Below the pieces are notes generated by a model. That model was given only the letters and a program-made list of their open reading frames with translations. It was not told the DNA's origin and searched no databases. Made by a program: the position numbers and the translations under genes. A DNA stretch of 64,000 nt from Halopseudomonas sabulinigri (GTDB lineage Bacteria; Pseudomonadota; Gammaproteobacteria; Pseudomonadales; Pseudomonadaceae): assembly GCA_011053055.1 (NCBI GenBank), contig DRHT01000015.1, forward strand, positions 62,001 through 126,000, in the 5' to 3' direction. How positions within the stretch are numbered: position 1 is the stretch's first letter; each line of letters starts with the position of its first letter. Below are positions 26,165 to 35,789 of this stretch, in pieces.

Positions 26165-26895
26165 TGCCGTTCGCGCTGGCTCTGCAGTTTCTCACCCGTT
26201 TGCCGGTGCGGTTGCGGCGTGCTCCTAGCCCGCAAGAGAGCGCTGAATCACTGCTTTGGTATCCCTTGGTTGGCGTAGTGCTGGGCGCACTGCTGCTATT
26301 GGTAAACGAGCTGCTAGCCGGTGTTGATGCCTCGCTGCGGGCCGCGTTGTTGCTCGCACTCTGGGTTTGGCTGAGCGGGGGGCTGCACTTGGATGGATTG
26401 GCAGATACCGTAGACGCATGGGTCGGTGGTTACGGCGATCGCGAACGCACCTTAGCAATAATGAAGGATCCGGCCTGCGGCCCCATGGGCGTACTTGCGC
26501 TCCTGTTCTGCCTGCTGCTGAAATACTGCGCACTGGTTCTGCTGTTGCAACAGCATTTCTGGAGCCTATTGTTGATTACGCCGTGGCTCGGGCGGTGCTT
26601 ATTACCGCTACTGCTACTGATCACGCCTTATGTTCGCGCTGGCGGTCTAGGTGAGAGTCTGACTAATGACATACCAAGGTTGCGACTGCAGCTGGTGTTA
26701 TTGCTGAACGCAGCCTTGCTTTTGTGCTTTGGTATGGCAGGTCTATTGACTTTGTTAGTTGCAGCTATATTGACCTGGTATTGGCGTCGGCTGTTGATTA
26801 AACGCCTTGGCGGTACCACCGGCGATACTGCGGGTGCTTTGCTTGAAATGGCAGAGTGCGCGGTGCTGGTGATTGCTGCCGTGCTGTTGCTTTAG
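26161..26895 (+). CDS. cobS: adenosylcobinamide-GDP ribazoletransferase (CobS; CobV)
   Basis: A 244-residue polytopic inner-membrane enzyme that joins adenosylcobinamide-GDP with alpha-ribazole, the last step of B12 assembly. The conserved GGLHLDGLADTVDAWVGG (about residues 74-91) includes the metal-binding acidic residues, and DPACGPMGVLALL follows. At least five hydrophobic helices are seen. It is the last gene of the riboswitch-led operon; no clear intrinsic terminator follows. Confidence 0.95.
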   Translation: MMPFALALQFLTRLPVRLRRAPSPQESAESLLWYPLVGVVLGALLLLVNELLAGVDASLRAALLLALWVWLSGGLHLDGLADTVDAWVGGYGDRERTLAIMKDPACGPMGVLALLFCLLLKYCALVLLLQQHFWSLLLITPWLGRCLLPLLLLITPYVRAGGLGESLTNDIPRLRLQLVLLLNAALLLCFGMAGLLTLLVAAILTWYWRRLLIKRLGGTTGDTAGALLEMAECAVLVIAAVLLL

Positions 26896-26918
26896 TCCTC
26901 TTTGATGTATGACGTCTG

Positions 26919-26945
26919 GAACTTTATCGAACCAATTTCATCAGA
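26919..26945 (+). promoter_or_regulatory. candidate AlgU/RpoE-type promoter
   Basis: GAACTT (26919-26924), a 16-base spacer and TCAGA (26941-26945) resemble the sigma-E/AlgU consensus GAACTT-N16/17-TCTGA with one mismatch. It points at the small frame starting about 75 bases downstream. Confidence 0.45.
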
Positions 26946-27022
26946 ATGTCATGTGGCGTGGCTAACGTGAATATTGCGGTAGCAGTACGTCATCAACATA
27001 AAGAAGAAAAGGGAGTTATCAG

Positions 27023-27103
27023 ATGAGCGACTATCTTGAAGAGCTGATTGAGCTGCAATCTCAGCAACGCGAAGATGCAGTAGAAGACGCTGAAGAGATG
27101 TGA
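27023..27103 (+). CDS. possible 26-residue acidic small protein
   Basis: A short frame, MSDYLEELIELQSQQREDAV then DAEEM, with a strong ribosome-binding site (AAAAGGGAG, seven-base spacing) and its own candidate sigma-E promoter. The product would be a single acidic amphipathic helix with no membrane segment. I do not recognise it. It sits alone between cobS and the convergent AraC gene. The frame is short enough to be chance; the spacing and composition are the only support. Confidence 0.5.
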   Translation: MSDYLEELIELQSQQREDAVEDAEEM

Positions 27104-27145
27104 TTCTCTTCATGCGTTTTCTCTAAAAGCGATTTATGCCATTAA

Positions 27146-28195
27146 TTATATTGTACTTTCCTCCGAAATATTCCTTGAAGTAACCCCCGTCCCGAGCAAC
27201 ATGCGCCGATAGCTTCCGGGCGCTGAACCTGTCCAGCGTTTGAACGCCCGTTGAAATGCCTCCGGTGAAGAGAAGCCCAGCAGAAAGGTAATCTCGCCCA
27301 ATGCCAGCTCCGTGTCCCTTATATAACTCACCGCAAGCTCGCGGCGCATGTCATCGACTATGTCCTGAAAGCGCGTGTGATCTTCATGTTGTAATCGACG
27401 ACGCAGCGTCCAAGAAGGTAAGTCTAGTTCTCTGGCCACTTCCATCAGACTGGGCAGGCGTTGATGCAGTTGTGGCGCCACTATACTTTCAACCTTTTCG
27501 CGCAGGCCTCGGTGGCGAGTGAGTTCATGCAGTCGCTGCTCGCACAGCTTTAGTAAGTGTTGATAATGGCCGGGCGCGCTTTGCACTAATGGCAGTTGCA
27601 AACTGCGTGGCTCCCAAACCAGTTGGTTGTGTGCTTGTGAAAACAAAACTGGGCACTGAAATATCTGTTCGTAGCGTGCGGCGTAGGTGGGCGCCGGGAA
27701 CTCGATATGTACCTCACGCAGCTGCGCCTGCCCGTTGGTAATTTGGCGTCCTGCCTGCGCGCGCGCGGCCAAAGCGGAATCGACTACGAACAAGTTGAAC
27801 ATGTTGTAGGGCGCTATTGAATAGAAGCGCAGTGCAGGCGATGAAAACTCGGAATGGCCGCGATAATTCTGGCTGGTCAGCCGCTCATACTTAACCATAA
27901 CGCTAAAGGCGTCAGCCAAATTGGGTGCGCACTGGGCGGTCATCCCTGCCAAGCCTAAATGGCTGAGCTGGCTGTGGGTGCCCATCAATAAGCCAATCGC
28001 TGGATCCTGGGTGTAGCGTATCGCCGCGTTACCCAAGCGCATAAAGCGTGGAATGCTAATGCGTGCGTGGGGTTCCGCGAGCAGGGCATCGGTTATGCCA
28101 AAGCGTTCCAGTAGCGGTGCTGGGTCAAGCTGTTGCTGAATGAGCGCGGCGCGCAAACTAAGCAGGTAGCTGACGGAAATGTCGCCTAATTTCAT
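27146..28195 (-). CDS. AraC-family transcriptional regulator (Arabinose_bd-type N-terminus)
   Basis: A 349-residue regulator of the OruR/ArgR-like AraC subgroup. The N-terminal effector domain spans about residues 20-210 (SHLGLAGMTAQCAPNLADAF region). The C-terminal double helix-turn-helix spans about 235-335, with LDLPSWTLRRRLQ in the first HTH and the AraC signature (EITFLLGFSSPEAFQRAFKRW) in the second. It is divergent from fadH, so it probably regulates fatty-acid or related catabolic genes; the effector is unknown. Confidence 0.9.
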   Translation of the reverse strand: MKLGDISVSYLLSLRAALIQQQLDPAPLLERFGITDALLAEPHARISIPRFMRLGNAAIRYTQDPAIGLLMGTHSQLSHLGLAGMTAQCAPNLADAFSVMVKYERLTSQNYRGHSEFSSPALRFYSIAPYNMFNLFVVDSALAARAQAGRQITNGQAQLREVHIEFPAPTYAARYEQIFQCPVLFSQAHNQLVWEPRSLQLPLVQSAPGHYQHLLKLCEQRLHELTRHRGLREKVESIVAPQLHQRLPSLMEVARELDLPSWTLRRRLQHEDHTRFQDIVDDMRRELAVSYIRDTELALGEITFLLGFSSPEAFQRAFKRWTGSAPGSYRRMLLGTGVTSRNISEESTI

Positions 28196-28239
28196 GCGTG
28201 GCAGCCCTGTTAGCGTGGGGGTGCATTGTCTCTGTTCAT

Positions 28240-28277
28240 AAAGTGAGTGTAATTCAAGGTTATAAATGTGTCACTTT
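28240..28277. promoter_or_regulatory. dyad in the araC-type / fadH divergent region
   Basis: Seven-base arms aaagtga (28240-28246) and tcacttt (28271-28277), 31 bases centre to centre (about three helical turns), lie about 45 bases upstream of the regulator start. A candidate operator for the divergent pair. Confidence 0.35.
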
Positions 28278-28385
28278 GGGTGATTGAGCGGTGTCGGGTC
28301 TGAGCCTATTGTTTTGCCCATAACAGGCTCCGAGCATGCACTTGAGAGTCGATCCTGATGAGATGTTGATGAGGCACTGGAATAA

Positions 28386-30425
<2,040 letters not shown>

Positions 30426-30460
30426 CACCAGTCGCGTTTCTGTTCTGAGTCTTGGTATTA

Positions 30461-30492
30461 ACCCGTAGTCTGGATAAAAACTGACTGCGGGT
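30461..30492. terminator. hairpin downstream of fadH
   Basis: Ten-base arms acccgtagtc and gactgcgggt with one G-T pair lie 36 bases after the fadH stop. The following sequence is A-rich rather than T-rich, so termination is uncertain. Confidence 0.45.
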
Positions 30493-30688
30493 GTAAAAAC
30501 GCTGCCAGGCCCCATGGCGAGCGCTGCTCAGCTATTCCCGTCTATACTGCTCAAGATGTTTGGCTGCTTGCCAATTCGGTCACATACGCGTTTGAACCTT
30601 TTCCCTACACTTGCTGCCTTACTCGGCAGGCGGGATGCAATTGCCGTAAAAAAAGCGCAATGTATTGAGCAGGGCAAGGAGAGATAAG

Positions 30689-31540
30689 ATGGGCACAGCA
30701 AGGCCAATGCTCACAGAGGCGGTGATGTTTTTCTCGGAGCGCGGCATCTGTAAAGAGATGTTGTTTCCCGAATTTGAAGCATTATTGGATGGCCTCGTGG
30801 CGTCACCCGAATTCGCTGACGAAACGGTCGAGGCCGTATTCGTACAAATCAACTCGCGGCTGCAAGTGCGGGCAGGGGTGTTTTTTACCCTCGATTTCGA
30901 TCTCGATGGCTACGTTAACCGGTTGTGGAATATGCCCTTGCGCCAACTGGCAGAAAAGGCAGAACGCGGCCCAGACATGGGCGGCGGCCCAATCCGACTG
31001 GTCTGTCTCGGTTACAACAAACTTCCCAATTATCGGCCACTCTTGTGGAAACCTGGTCAGCGTGCAGGCTCGAATGATCTGGCGCTAGTGAAAGATGCGG
31101 TAAAGCGCAATACGCTCGGCATACTGGGTGACGACGAAGAGGCTATCGGCATCCTTTCGCCCGAACGCTTGCAGGTTGCTGCCGAAGATACCTGGTACGG
31201 CAGCGGCGTGATCATCGACCCTGACAACACCACACTCTTACCCATAGAATCCAGTGCGCCACACAGCGATGACCTTGACGAAGTGCTTGAGCAGCACGCG
31301 CTCGAAGTGCGTGAGTACCAGCGTCAAACCGAGTTATTGAATAACCGTTTGAAAGCGCTGACGTTGGAGAAAGATCAGGCGTTAGCCGAACTCAAGGGCA
31401 CCCACGCCGATCATCTGGAAATCGTGCAGGGCGAGCTGCTGGATATTAAGCAAGAGCTCGCACAGCAGCAGAAAATCAACGTCGCTTTGAAGCGTGATCT
31501 GGTAAAACTGCAGAACCGCACCTCTACCGATATTGACTGA
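30689..31540 (+). CDS. conserved hypothetical protein with C-terminal coiled coil
   Basis: A 283-residue cytoplasmic protein. The N-terminal globular part (about 1-190) begins MGTARPMLTEAVMFFSERG and includes a WYGSGVIIDPDN segment. Residues about 205-275 are a heptad-patterned coiled coil (Leu/Glu/Gln-rich). The ATG at 30689 is set by AAGGAGA seven bases upstream; the frame is open a little further. From memory, pseudomonad relatives are loosely annotated as chromosome-partitioning proteins, but I see no ParA P-loop or other ATPase motif. Convergent with DUF1853; the two stop codons abut. Function unknown. Confidence 0.8.
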   Translation: MGTARPMLTEAVMFFSERGICKEMLFPEFEALLDGLVASPEFADETVEAVFVQINSRLQVRAGVFFTLDFDLDGYVNRLWNMPLRQLAEKAERGPDMGGGPIRLVCLGYNKLPNYRPLLWKPGQRAGSNDLALVKDAVKRNTLGILGDDEEAIGILSPERLQVAAEDTWYGSGVIIDPDNTTLLPIESSAPHSDDLDEVLEQHALEVREYQRQTELLNNRLKALTLEKDQALAELKGTHADHLEIVQGELLDIKQELAQQQKINVALKRDLVKLQNRTSTDID

Positions 31541-32476
31541 CTACGCCGGCCAGTCATCCGCCACACAGATTAACCGGTCGGCGTGCAATGGTTGGTAGTT
31601 ATCCGGCGCCGCCACACGGGCGAACATAACCGCTTGCTGAGCTCTGGCGTTGGCGAACACCTGCTCCATTTGCTCCGGCTTCAGGAGCTCGCTGGCCGCA
31701 GGCAATTTAGGCGGCATCAACCATTCCTTATGCGGTATAGCGATCCAACGGCTATTACTGGGCAGCAATGCCACGACTTCTTTGCGATGACACCATAACT
31801 GCGCTCCGCGCCTTGTAGTTTGCCCGCACGCGGGTGGCATGTTTTGCGCTGCGGATTGAAACAGAAAGCCTTGCAGCCAGGTGGCGGAGCAAGTGGGTTT
31901 CGGCAGTTCTTGTGGGTACTGCGCAGGCTGTAACGCCTCCAGTTGTTTAACCAGTGGCAGTTGATGCTGAATTAGCCGCTGTACCTTCAATGACAACTGA
32001 TCGCTTGGGTCTGGCCCCCACCACAGTGAAGCCTTGCTGCATTCTCCGCTACAGCCAGGCTGCTGCAGCTCTGGACGGCCCATATAAAATTTAATGGCCA
32101 GCTCAAGATGCGTTATTTCCCCATTGGCCGCGCGAATGACCAAGTCAAGCTCGCCTAGCGTACGGCCTGCTTCGCGCAGTGCGATATTGTGAGCCACAAT
32201 GGCAACGTCGGGCGAGAGCTTCAGTAGCGCATGCCAGAGGCGCTCATAGTAGTTACCCAGACGACGGTCGCGTGAGTTGGGGAAGAGTTCCTGTAATTGC
32301 TCTGGCTTGGCGTCTAACTGCTGTAACCTGTGCAGCAGTTGTTCAGGCTCCGTACGCCAGATGGAATCCTTTAATGGGTCGCGTGAAGGCAGCGTGCTGC
32401 CATCCAGTAGTGGCGGGGCAAAAGCGACCCAGGCGAGGTCGCGCACTATGTGGTGGGTAAAATCCGGTAGCATCAA
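31541..32476 (-). CDS. DUF1853 family protein
   Basis: A 311-residue cytoplasmic protein. Conserved patches are RRLGNYYERLWHALL (about 71-85), GRTLGELDLVIR (about 104-115) and HLELAIKFYMG (about 123-133). The acidic/lysine spacing (Glu79, Asp111, Glu125, Lys129) loosely recalls PD-(D/E)XK nuclease folds, which is inference only. Its stop codon directly abuts the stop of the convergent coiled-coil gene. Function unknown. Confidence 0.8.
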   Translation of the reverse strand: MMLPDFTHHIVRDLAWVAFAPPLLDGSTLPSRDPLKDSIWRTEPEQLLHRLQQLDAKPEQLQELFPNSRDRRLGNYYERLWHALLKLSPDVAIVAHNIALREAGRTLGELDLVIRAANGEITHLELAIKFYMGRPELQQPGCSGECSKASLWWGPDPSDQLSLKVQRLIQHQLPLVKQLEALQPAQYPQELPKPTCSATWLQGFLFQSAAQNMPPACGQTTRRGAQLWCHRKEVVALLPSNSRWIAIPHKEWLMPPKLPAASELLKPEQMEQVFANARAQQAVMFARVAAPDNYQPLHADRLICVADDWPA

Positions 32477-32584
32477 TAAGGTCCTGATTTGCCAGCGCGG
32501 GGTTGGCTGCGGAATAATCGTTAACCCAGAGCGTTGTTGTCCGGTCAGTCTCCGTTATGTCCGGGCATGACTCAAGCGAACCTA

Positions 32585-32757
32585 GCAGGCTGTTGAAGAA
32601 CTACCTGCGTTGCCATCGCGGCGTTAAAATCAGGCTCGTGCGCGAGTCCGATCAAAATGCTCATTTACATGTATAAAGTAGAGCGCGACTCCGGTCGTTG
32701 TTCGACTGTTTTTGCCTTGCGTTGGCTGCCTCGCCTACGTTTTTTTTAACAGCCTGC
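32585..32757. repeat. 173-bp imperfect palindromic element (MITE-like)
   Basis: Perfect 10-base terminal inverted repeats gcaggctgtt and aacagcctgc bound the element. Its exact centre (32670/32671) is the palindrome acatgt, and the two arms stay alignable along much of their length. The element also contains a repeated gcgcga-tccg-tc block on each side of the centre. No reading frame lies inside. It sits just upstream of nadK, ending 14 bases before the start codon. The shape suggests a miniature inverted-repeat element or a large RNA hairpin; I recall very similar sequence being dispersed in other pseudomonad genomes. Confidence 0.75.
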
Positions 32758-32770
32758 ACAAAGAGGTAGT

Positions 32771-33655
32771 ATGGACCAGTTCCGCAATATCGGACTAATC
32801 GGCCGACTCGGCAGCGGGCGGGTAGTAGATACTCTCAAACGCTTGAAACGTTTTCTGCTCGATAACGGGCATACAGTGATTCTTGAAGATGCGGTAGCCG
32901 ACCTATTTCCAGGCCATCAGCAACAGGTTTGCTCGCGCAAAATGATGGGCGAGATCTGCGATCTGGTCATAGTCGTGGGCGGCGACGGCAGCTTACTTGG
33001 AGCAGCCCGTGCCCTCTGTCGCTACAACATACCTGTGCTGGGCGTGAACAGGGGCGGGCTGGGATTTTTGACTGACATCCCGCCGGATGAGCTGGAGCAG
33101 CGGGTCGGCGATGTGCTGGCTGGCCAGTACCTGGTTGAAAATCGCTTCCTATTGGACGCTTTCGTGCGCCGCGGCGAGGAGCAACTCGGTACCAGTGAGG
33201 CGCTGAACGATGTAGTGCTGCATCCGGGCAAGTCGGCCCGAATGATTGAGTTTGAGCTCTACGTCGACGGCCAGTTCGTTTATAGCCAAAAATCCGATGG
33301 CCTGATCGTAGCCACACCCACTGGCTCTACCGCTTACTCTCTGTCAGCTGGCGGCCCGATCATGCATCCCAAACTGGATGCGGTGGTGTTGGTGCCGATG
33401 TTCCCGCATACGTTATCCAGCCGGCCGATCGTAGTGGATGGCAATAGTGAGCTAAAGATCATTATTTCCAAGCAAAATGGTATCTATCCGCAGGTCAGCT
33501 GCGATGGTCAGGTGCATATTTCCTGTGCGCCGGGTGACAGCATCACCATTCGCAAGAAGCCGCAGAAGCTCCGTCTGCTGCATCCGCTGGATCATAACTT
33601 TTACGCTATTTGTCGCAGCAAGCTGGGATGGTCTAGCCGTCTCACGGATCAGTAA
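32771..33655 (+). CDS. nadK: NAD kinase
   Basis: A 294-residue cytoplasmic kinase that makes NADP from NAD and ATP or polyphosphate. The GGDGS motif lies at residues 70-74, the NE/D region (ALNDVVLH) near 145, and the substrate-binding TPTGSTAYSLSAGGPI near 180; VSCDGQ is near 243. ATG at 32771 follows GAGG. The palindromic element ends only 14 bases upstream, so it lies inside or next to the ribosome-binding region and promoter. The phosphatase gene follows with no gap. Confidence 0.97.
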   Translation: MDQFRNIGLIGRLGSGRVVDTLKRLKRFLLDNGHTVILEDAVADLFPGHQQQVCSRKMMGEICDLVIVVGGDGSLLGAARALCRYNIPVLGVNRGGLGFLTDIPPDELEQRVGDVLAGQYLVENRFLLDAFVRRGEEQLGTSEALNDVVLHPGKSARMIEFELYVDGQFVYSQKSDGLIVATPTGSTAYSLSAGGPIMHPKLDAVVLVPMFPHTLSSRPIVVDGNSELKIIISKQNGIYPQVSCDGQVHISCAPGDSITIRKKPQKLRLLHPLDHNFYAICRSKLGWSSRLTDQ

Positions 33656-33656
33656 G

Positions 33657-34625
33657 GTGAGCGTGCTGGAAAGCCAACGTGGCTACGACATTATCGGTGA
33701 CGTGCACGGCTGCGCCTTAACGGTCGAGCGCTTGCTTGAGCAAATGGGTTACCAGAAAAAGGCCGGCGTTTGGCGACACGCTGAGCGCCAGGCACTGTTT
33801 CTCGGCGATATTATTGATCGCGGACCGCGTATTCGCGAATCGCTGCATTTGGTGCGCGATATGGTAGAGGCGGGCAGTGCGCGCTGCATCATGGGTAACC
33901 ATGAGTTCAACGCCCTGTGCTGGGCTACGCCGGCGCCACCGGATAGCGGCAGAGCCTTCATGCGCGAGCACAATGAGCGCCACCATCGGCTGATAGGCGA
34001 TACGCTGGATCAATTCGCTGCCTGGCCGGATGAGTGGCAAGGTTTTCTCGATTGGTTCTATGAGCTGCCGCTGTTTCTTGACTGCGATGAAATTCGATTA
34101 GTGCATGCTTGCTGGGATGACCGTTTAATTCAGCCTTTCCGTGCGCAACACCCGGACGGCTGCATAGATCGCGATTACCTGCTGGCGGCGGGCAACTGGG
34201 GTAGTGTTGAGTCGCGCACATTAGATCGGTTGTTGCGCGGTACTGACTTGCGCTTGCCCAATGGCGCTACCATGACCGGCACGGATGGCTTCACCCGCGC
34301 TTCGTTCCGCACCAAATTCTGGGAAGAGGCGCCGCAGCGCTATGGCGATGTGGTGTTTCAACCCGATGCATTGCCTGATGCGGTGGCAGCGCTTGAACTG
34401 TCGAATGAACAAAAAGCGGCGTTACAGATCTACCAGCCGGAAGATCCTATTTTGTTTGTCGGTCACTACTGGCAACAGGGCCAGCCACAGCCGATTCGTC
34501 CAAACCTAGCGTGTCTGGATTACAGCGCGGTCAAGTACGGCAAGCTGGTAGCTTATCGCTGGGACGGCGAACGGCGCCTGAATTCAGATAATTTCGTCTG
34601 GGTAGATGTACCCCGGTACGCCTGA
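33657..34625 (+). CDS. calcineurin-like metallophosphoesterase
   Basis: A 322-residue phosphatase of the Ser/Thr-phosphatase/ApaH-like group. Metal-binding motifs appear in order: GDVHGC (near residue 13), GDIIDRGP (near 50) and GNHEF (near 80), with a later VGHYW histidine motif. The GTG at 33657, two bases after the nadK stop, is the likely start; GTG at 33663 is possible. Co-transcribed with nadK and the rhomboid gene. Substrate unknown; nucleotide or protein phosphates are typical for relatives. Confidence 0.87.
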   Translation: MSVLESQRGYDIIGDVHGCALTVERLLEQMGYQKKAGVWRHAERQALFLGDIIDRGPRIRESLHLVRDMVEAGSARCIMGNHEFNALCWATPAPPDSGRAFMREHNERHHRLIGDTLDQFAAWPDEWQGFLDWFYELPLFLDCDEIRLVHACWDDRLIQPFRAQHPDGCIDRDYLLAAGNWGSVESRTLDRLLRGTDLRLPNGATMTGTDGFTRASFRTKFWEEAPQRYGDVVFQPDALPDAVAALELSNEQKAALQIYQPEDPILFVGHYWQQGQPQPIRPNLACLDYSAVKYGKLVAYRWDGERRLNSDNFVWVDVPRYA

Positions 34626-34632
34626 GGAATAC

Positions 34633-35472
34633 ATGCAACGAGCATTGAGCTGTCCGCTGGAAGAAGATCTACGTCCTCTTGTGCGTTTTTTACGCAGCCG
34701 AGGCGTGGTACACCGTGTAGCCGAAGAGAATGGCATGCAGGTCGTCTGGGTGGTGGATGAGGCGACCGCTGAAATTGTGCGAGCCTTGCACCAGAGAGAT
34801 TTGAGTGAGTTACCGGCGGCGCCTGCTAGCAGCATTGCAGAAACTCCCGCAAGCGCTTATTGGCGCCAGTCTTATCGGTTGATACCCGTTACCTTGGCGG
34901 TCTTGCTCCTGACCTTATTGGTGGCAGCGATAACCGGGCTGGGCAGCAATCTGCAGAACGTGGTGTTGCTTACCTACACGCCGCTTGAGGCCAGTGGTTA
35001 TCTCGCGGCGCAGCCGGACATGAGTCAGTGGTGGCGGTTGATTACGCCTATTTTCATCCATTTTGGCCTGATGCACCTGGCGTTTAACGCCCTTTGGTAT
35101 TGGGAGTTGGGGAGGCGCATTGAGATGCGTTCCGGCGGCCTTTGGTTGTTGGGGTTAACGTTACTAATTGGGGTGATCTCCAATACCGCACAGTGGTGGT
35201 GGACCGGGACGAATGGCCTGTTCGGTGGCTTATCTGGTGTGCTGTATGGCTTGTTGGGCTACTGCTGGCTGTATCAGCTGATTGCACCGAATGTGCATTT
35301 CGCGCTGCCCAAGGGGGTCGTCATCATGATGCTGGTGTGGCTAGCGTTGTGTATGTCTGGCCTGGTCAGCATGTTGGGCTTTGGTGCCATCGCCAACGCT
35401 GCACATGTGAGCGGTCTGCTGGTCGGGTGTCTGTTCGGTAGTATCGCCGGAGCGCTGCAGCGGCGTCTGTGA
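34633..35472 (+). CDS. rhomboid-family intramembrane serine protease
   Basis: A 279-residue inner-membrane protease. A soluble N-terminal domain (about 1-70) precedes six transmembrane helices. The catalytic serine is in the GGLSGVLYG motif and the histidine in NAAHVSGLLVG; HFGLMHLAFNALW provides the conserved His/Asn of the oxyanion region. The ATG at 34633, with GAGGA just upstream, is preferred to the earlier in-frame start. Closely follows the metallophosphatase (7-base gap). Substrates unknown. Confidence 0.92.
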   Translation: MQRALSCPLEEDLRPLVRFLRSRGVVHRVAEENGMQVVWVVDEATAEIVRALHQRDLSELPAAPASSIAETPASAYWRQSYRLIPVTLAVLLLTLLVAAITGLGSNLQNVVLLTYTPLEASGYLAAQPDMSQWWRLITPIFIHFGLMHLAFNALWYWELGRRIEMRSGGLWLLGLTLLIGVISNTAQWWWTGTNGLFGGLSGVLYGLLGYCWLYQLIAPNVHFALPKGVVIMMLVWLALCMSGLVSMLGFGAIANAAHVSGLLVGCLFGSIAGALQRRL

Positions 35473-35522
35473 CGGGTTACAATGACGCCCATTTCCTCAC
35501 TCTACTCTAAGCCGGAGTCCTG

Positions 35523-35789
35523 ATGACCTCTTTCATCGACATGCTGCGTAATATCACCCCGGATGTGTACGCGGCTCTCAAGCTCGCCGTCGAGATCGGT
35601 AAATGGTCCGATGGTCGCAAATTGACCCAAGAGCAGAAAGAGCTTTGCCTGCAAGCCATGATTGCCTGGGAGCGGGACAATCTGCCGGAAGAGCAGCGTA
35701 CGGGCTACATGGGGCCGCAGGCCTGTAAATCGGCAGAGAAGGACGTCCCCAATATCCTGTTTTCCACCGGCTCGGAAACCTTACACTGA
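35523..35789 (+). CDS. DUF1315 family small protein (YeaC-like)
   Basis: An 88-residue cytoplasmic protein with the DUF1315 core: TPDVYAALKLAVEIGKWSDG followed by LTQEQKELCLQAMIAWE and a short LPEEQRTGYM tail. Function unknown. It shares one base with the start of the DUF2797 gene (TGATG), so the two are coupled. Confidence 0.88.
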   Translation: MTSFIDMLRNITPDVYAALKLAVEIGKWSDGRKLTQEQKELCLQAMIAWERDNLPEEQRTGYMGPQACKSAEKDVPNILFSTGSETLH

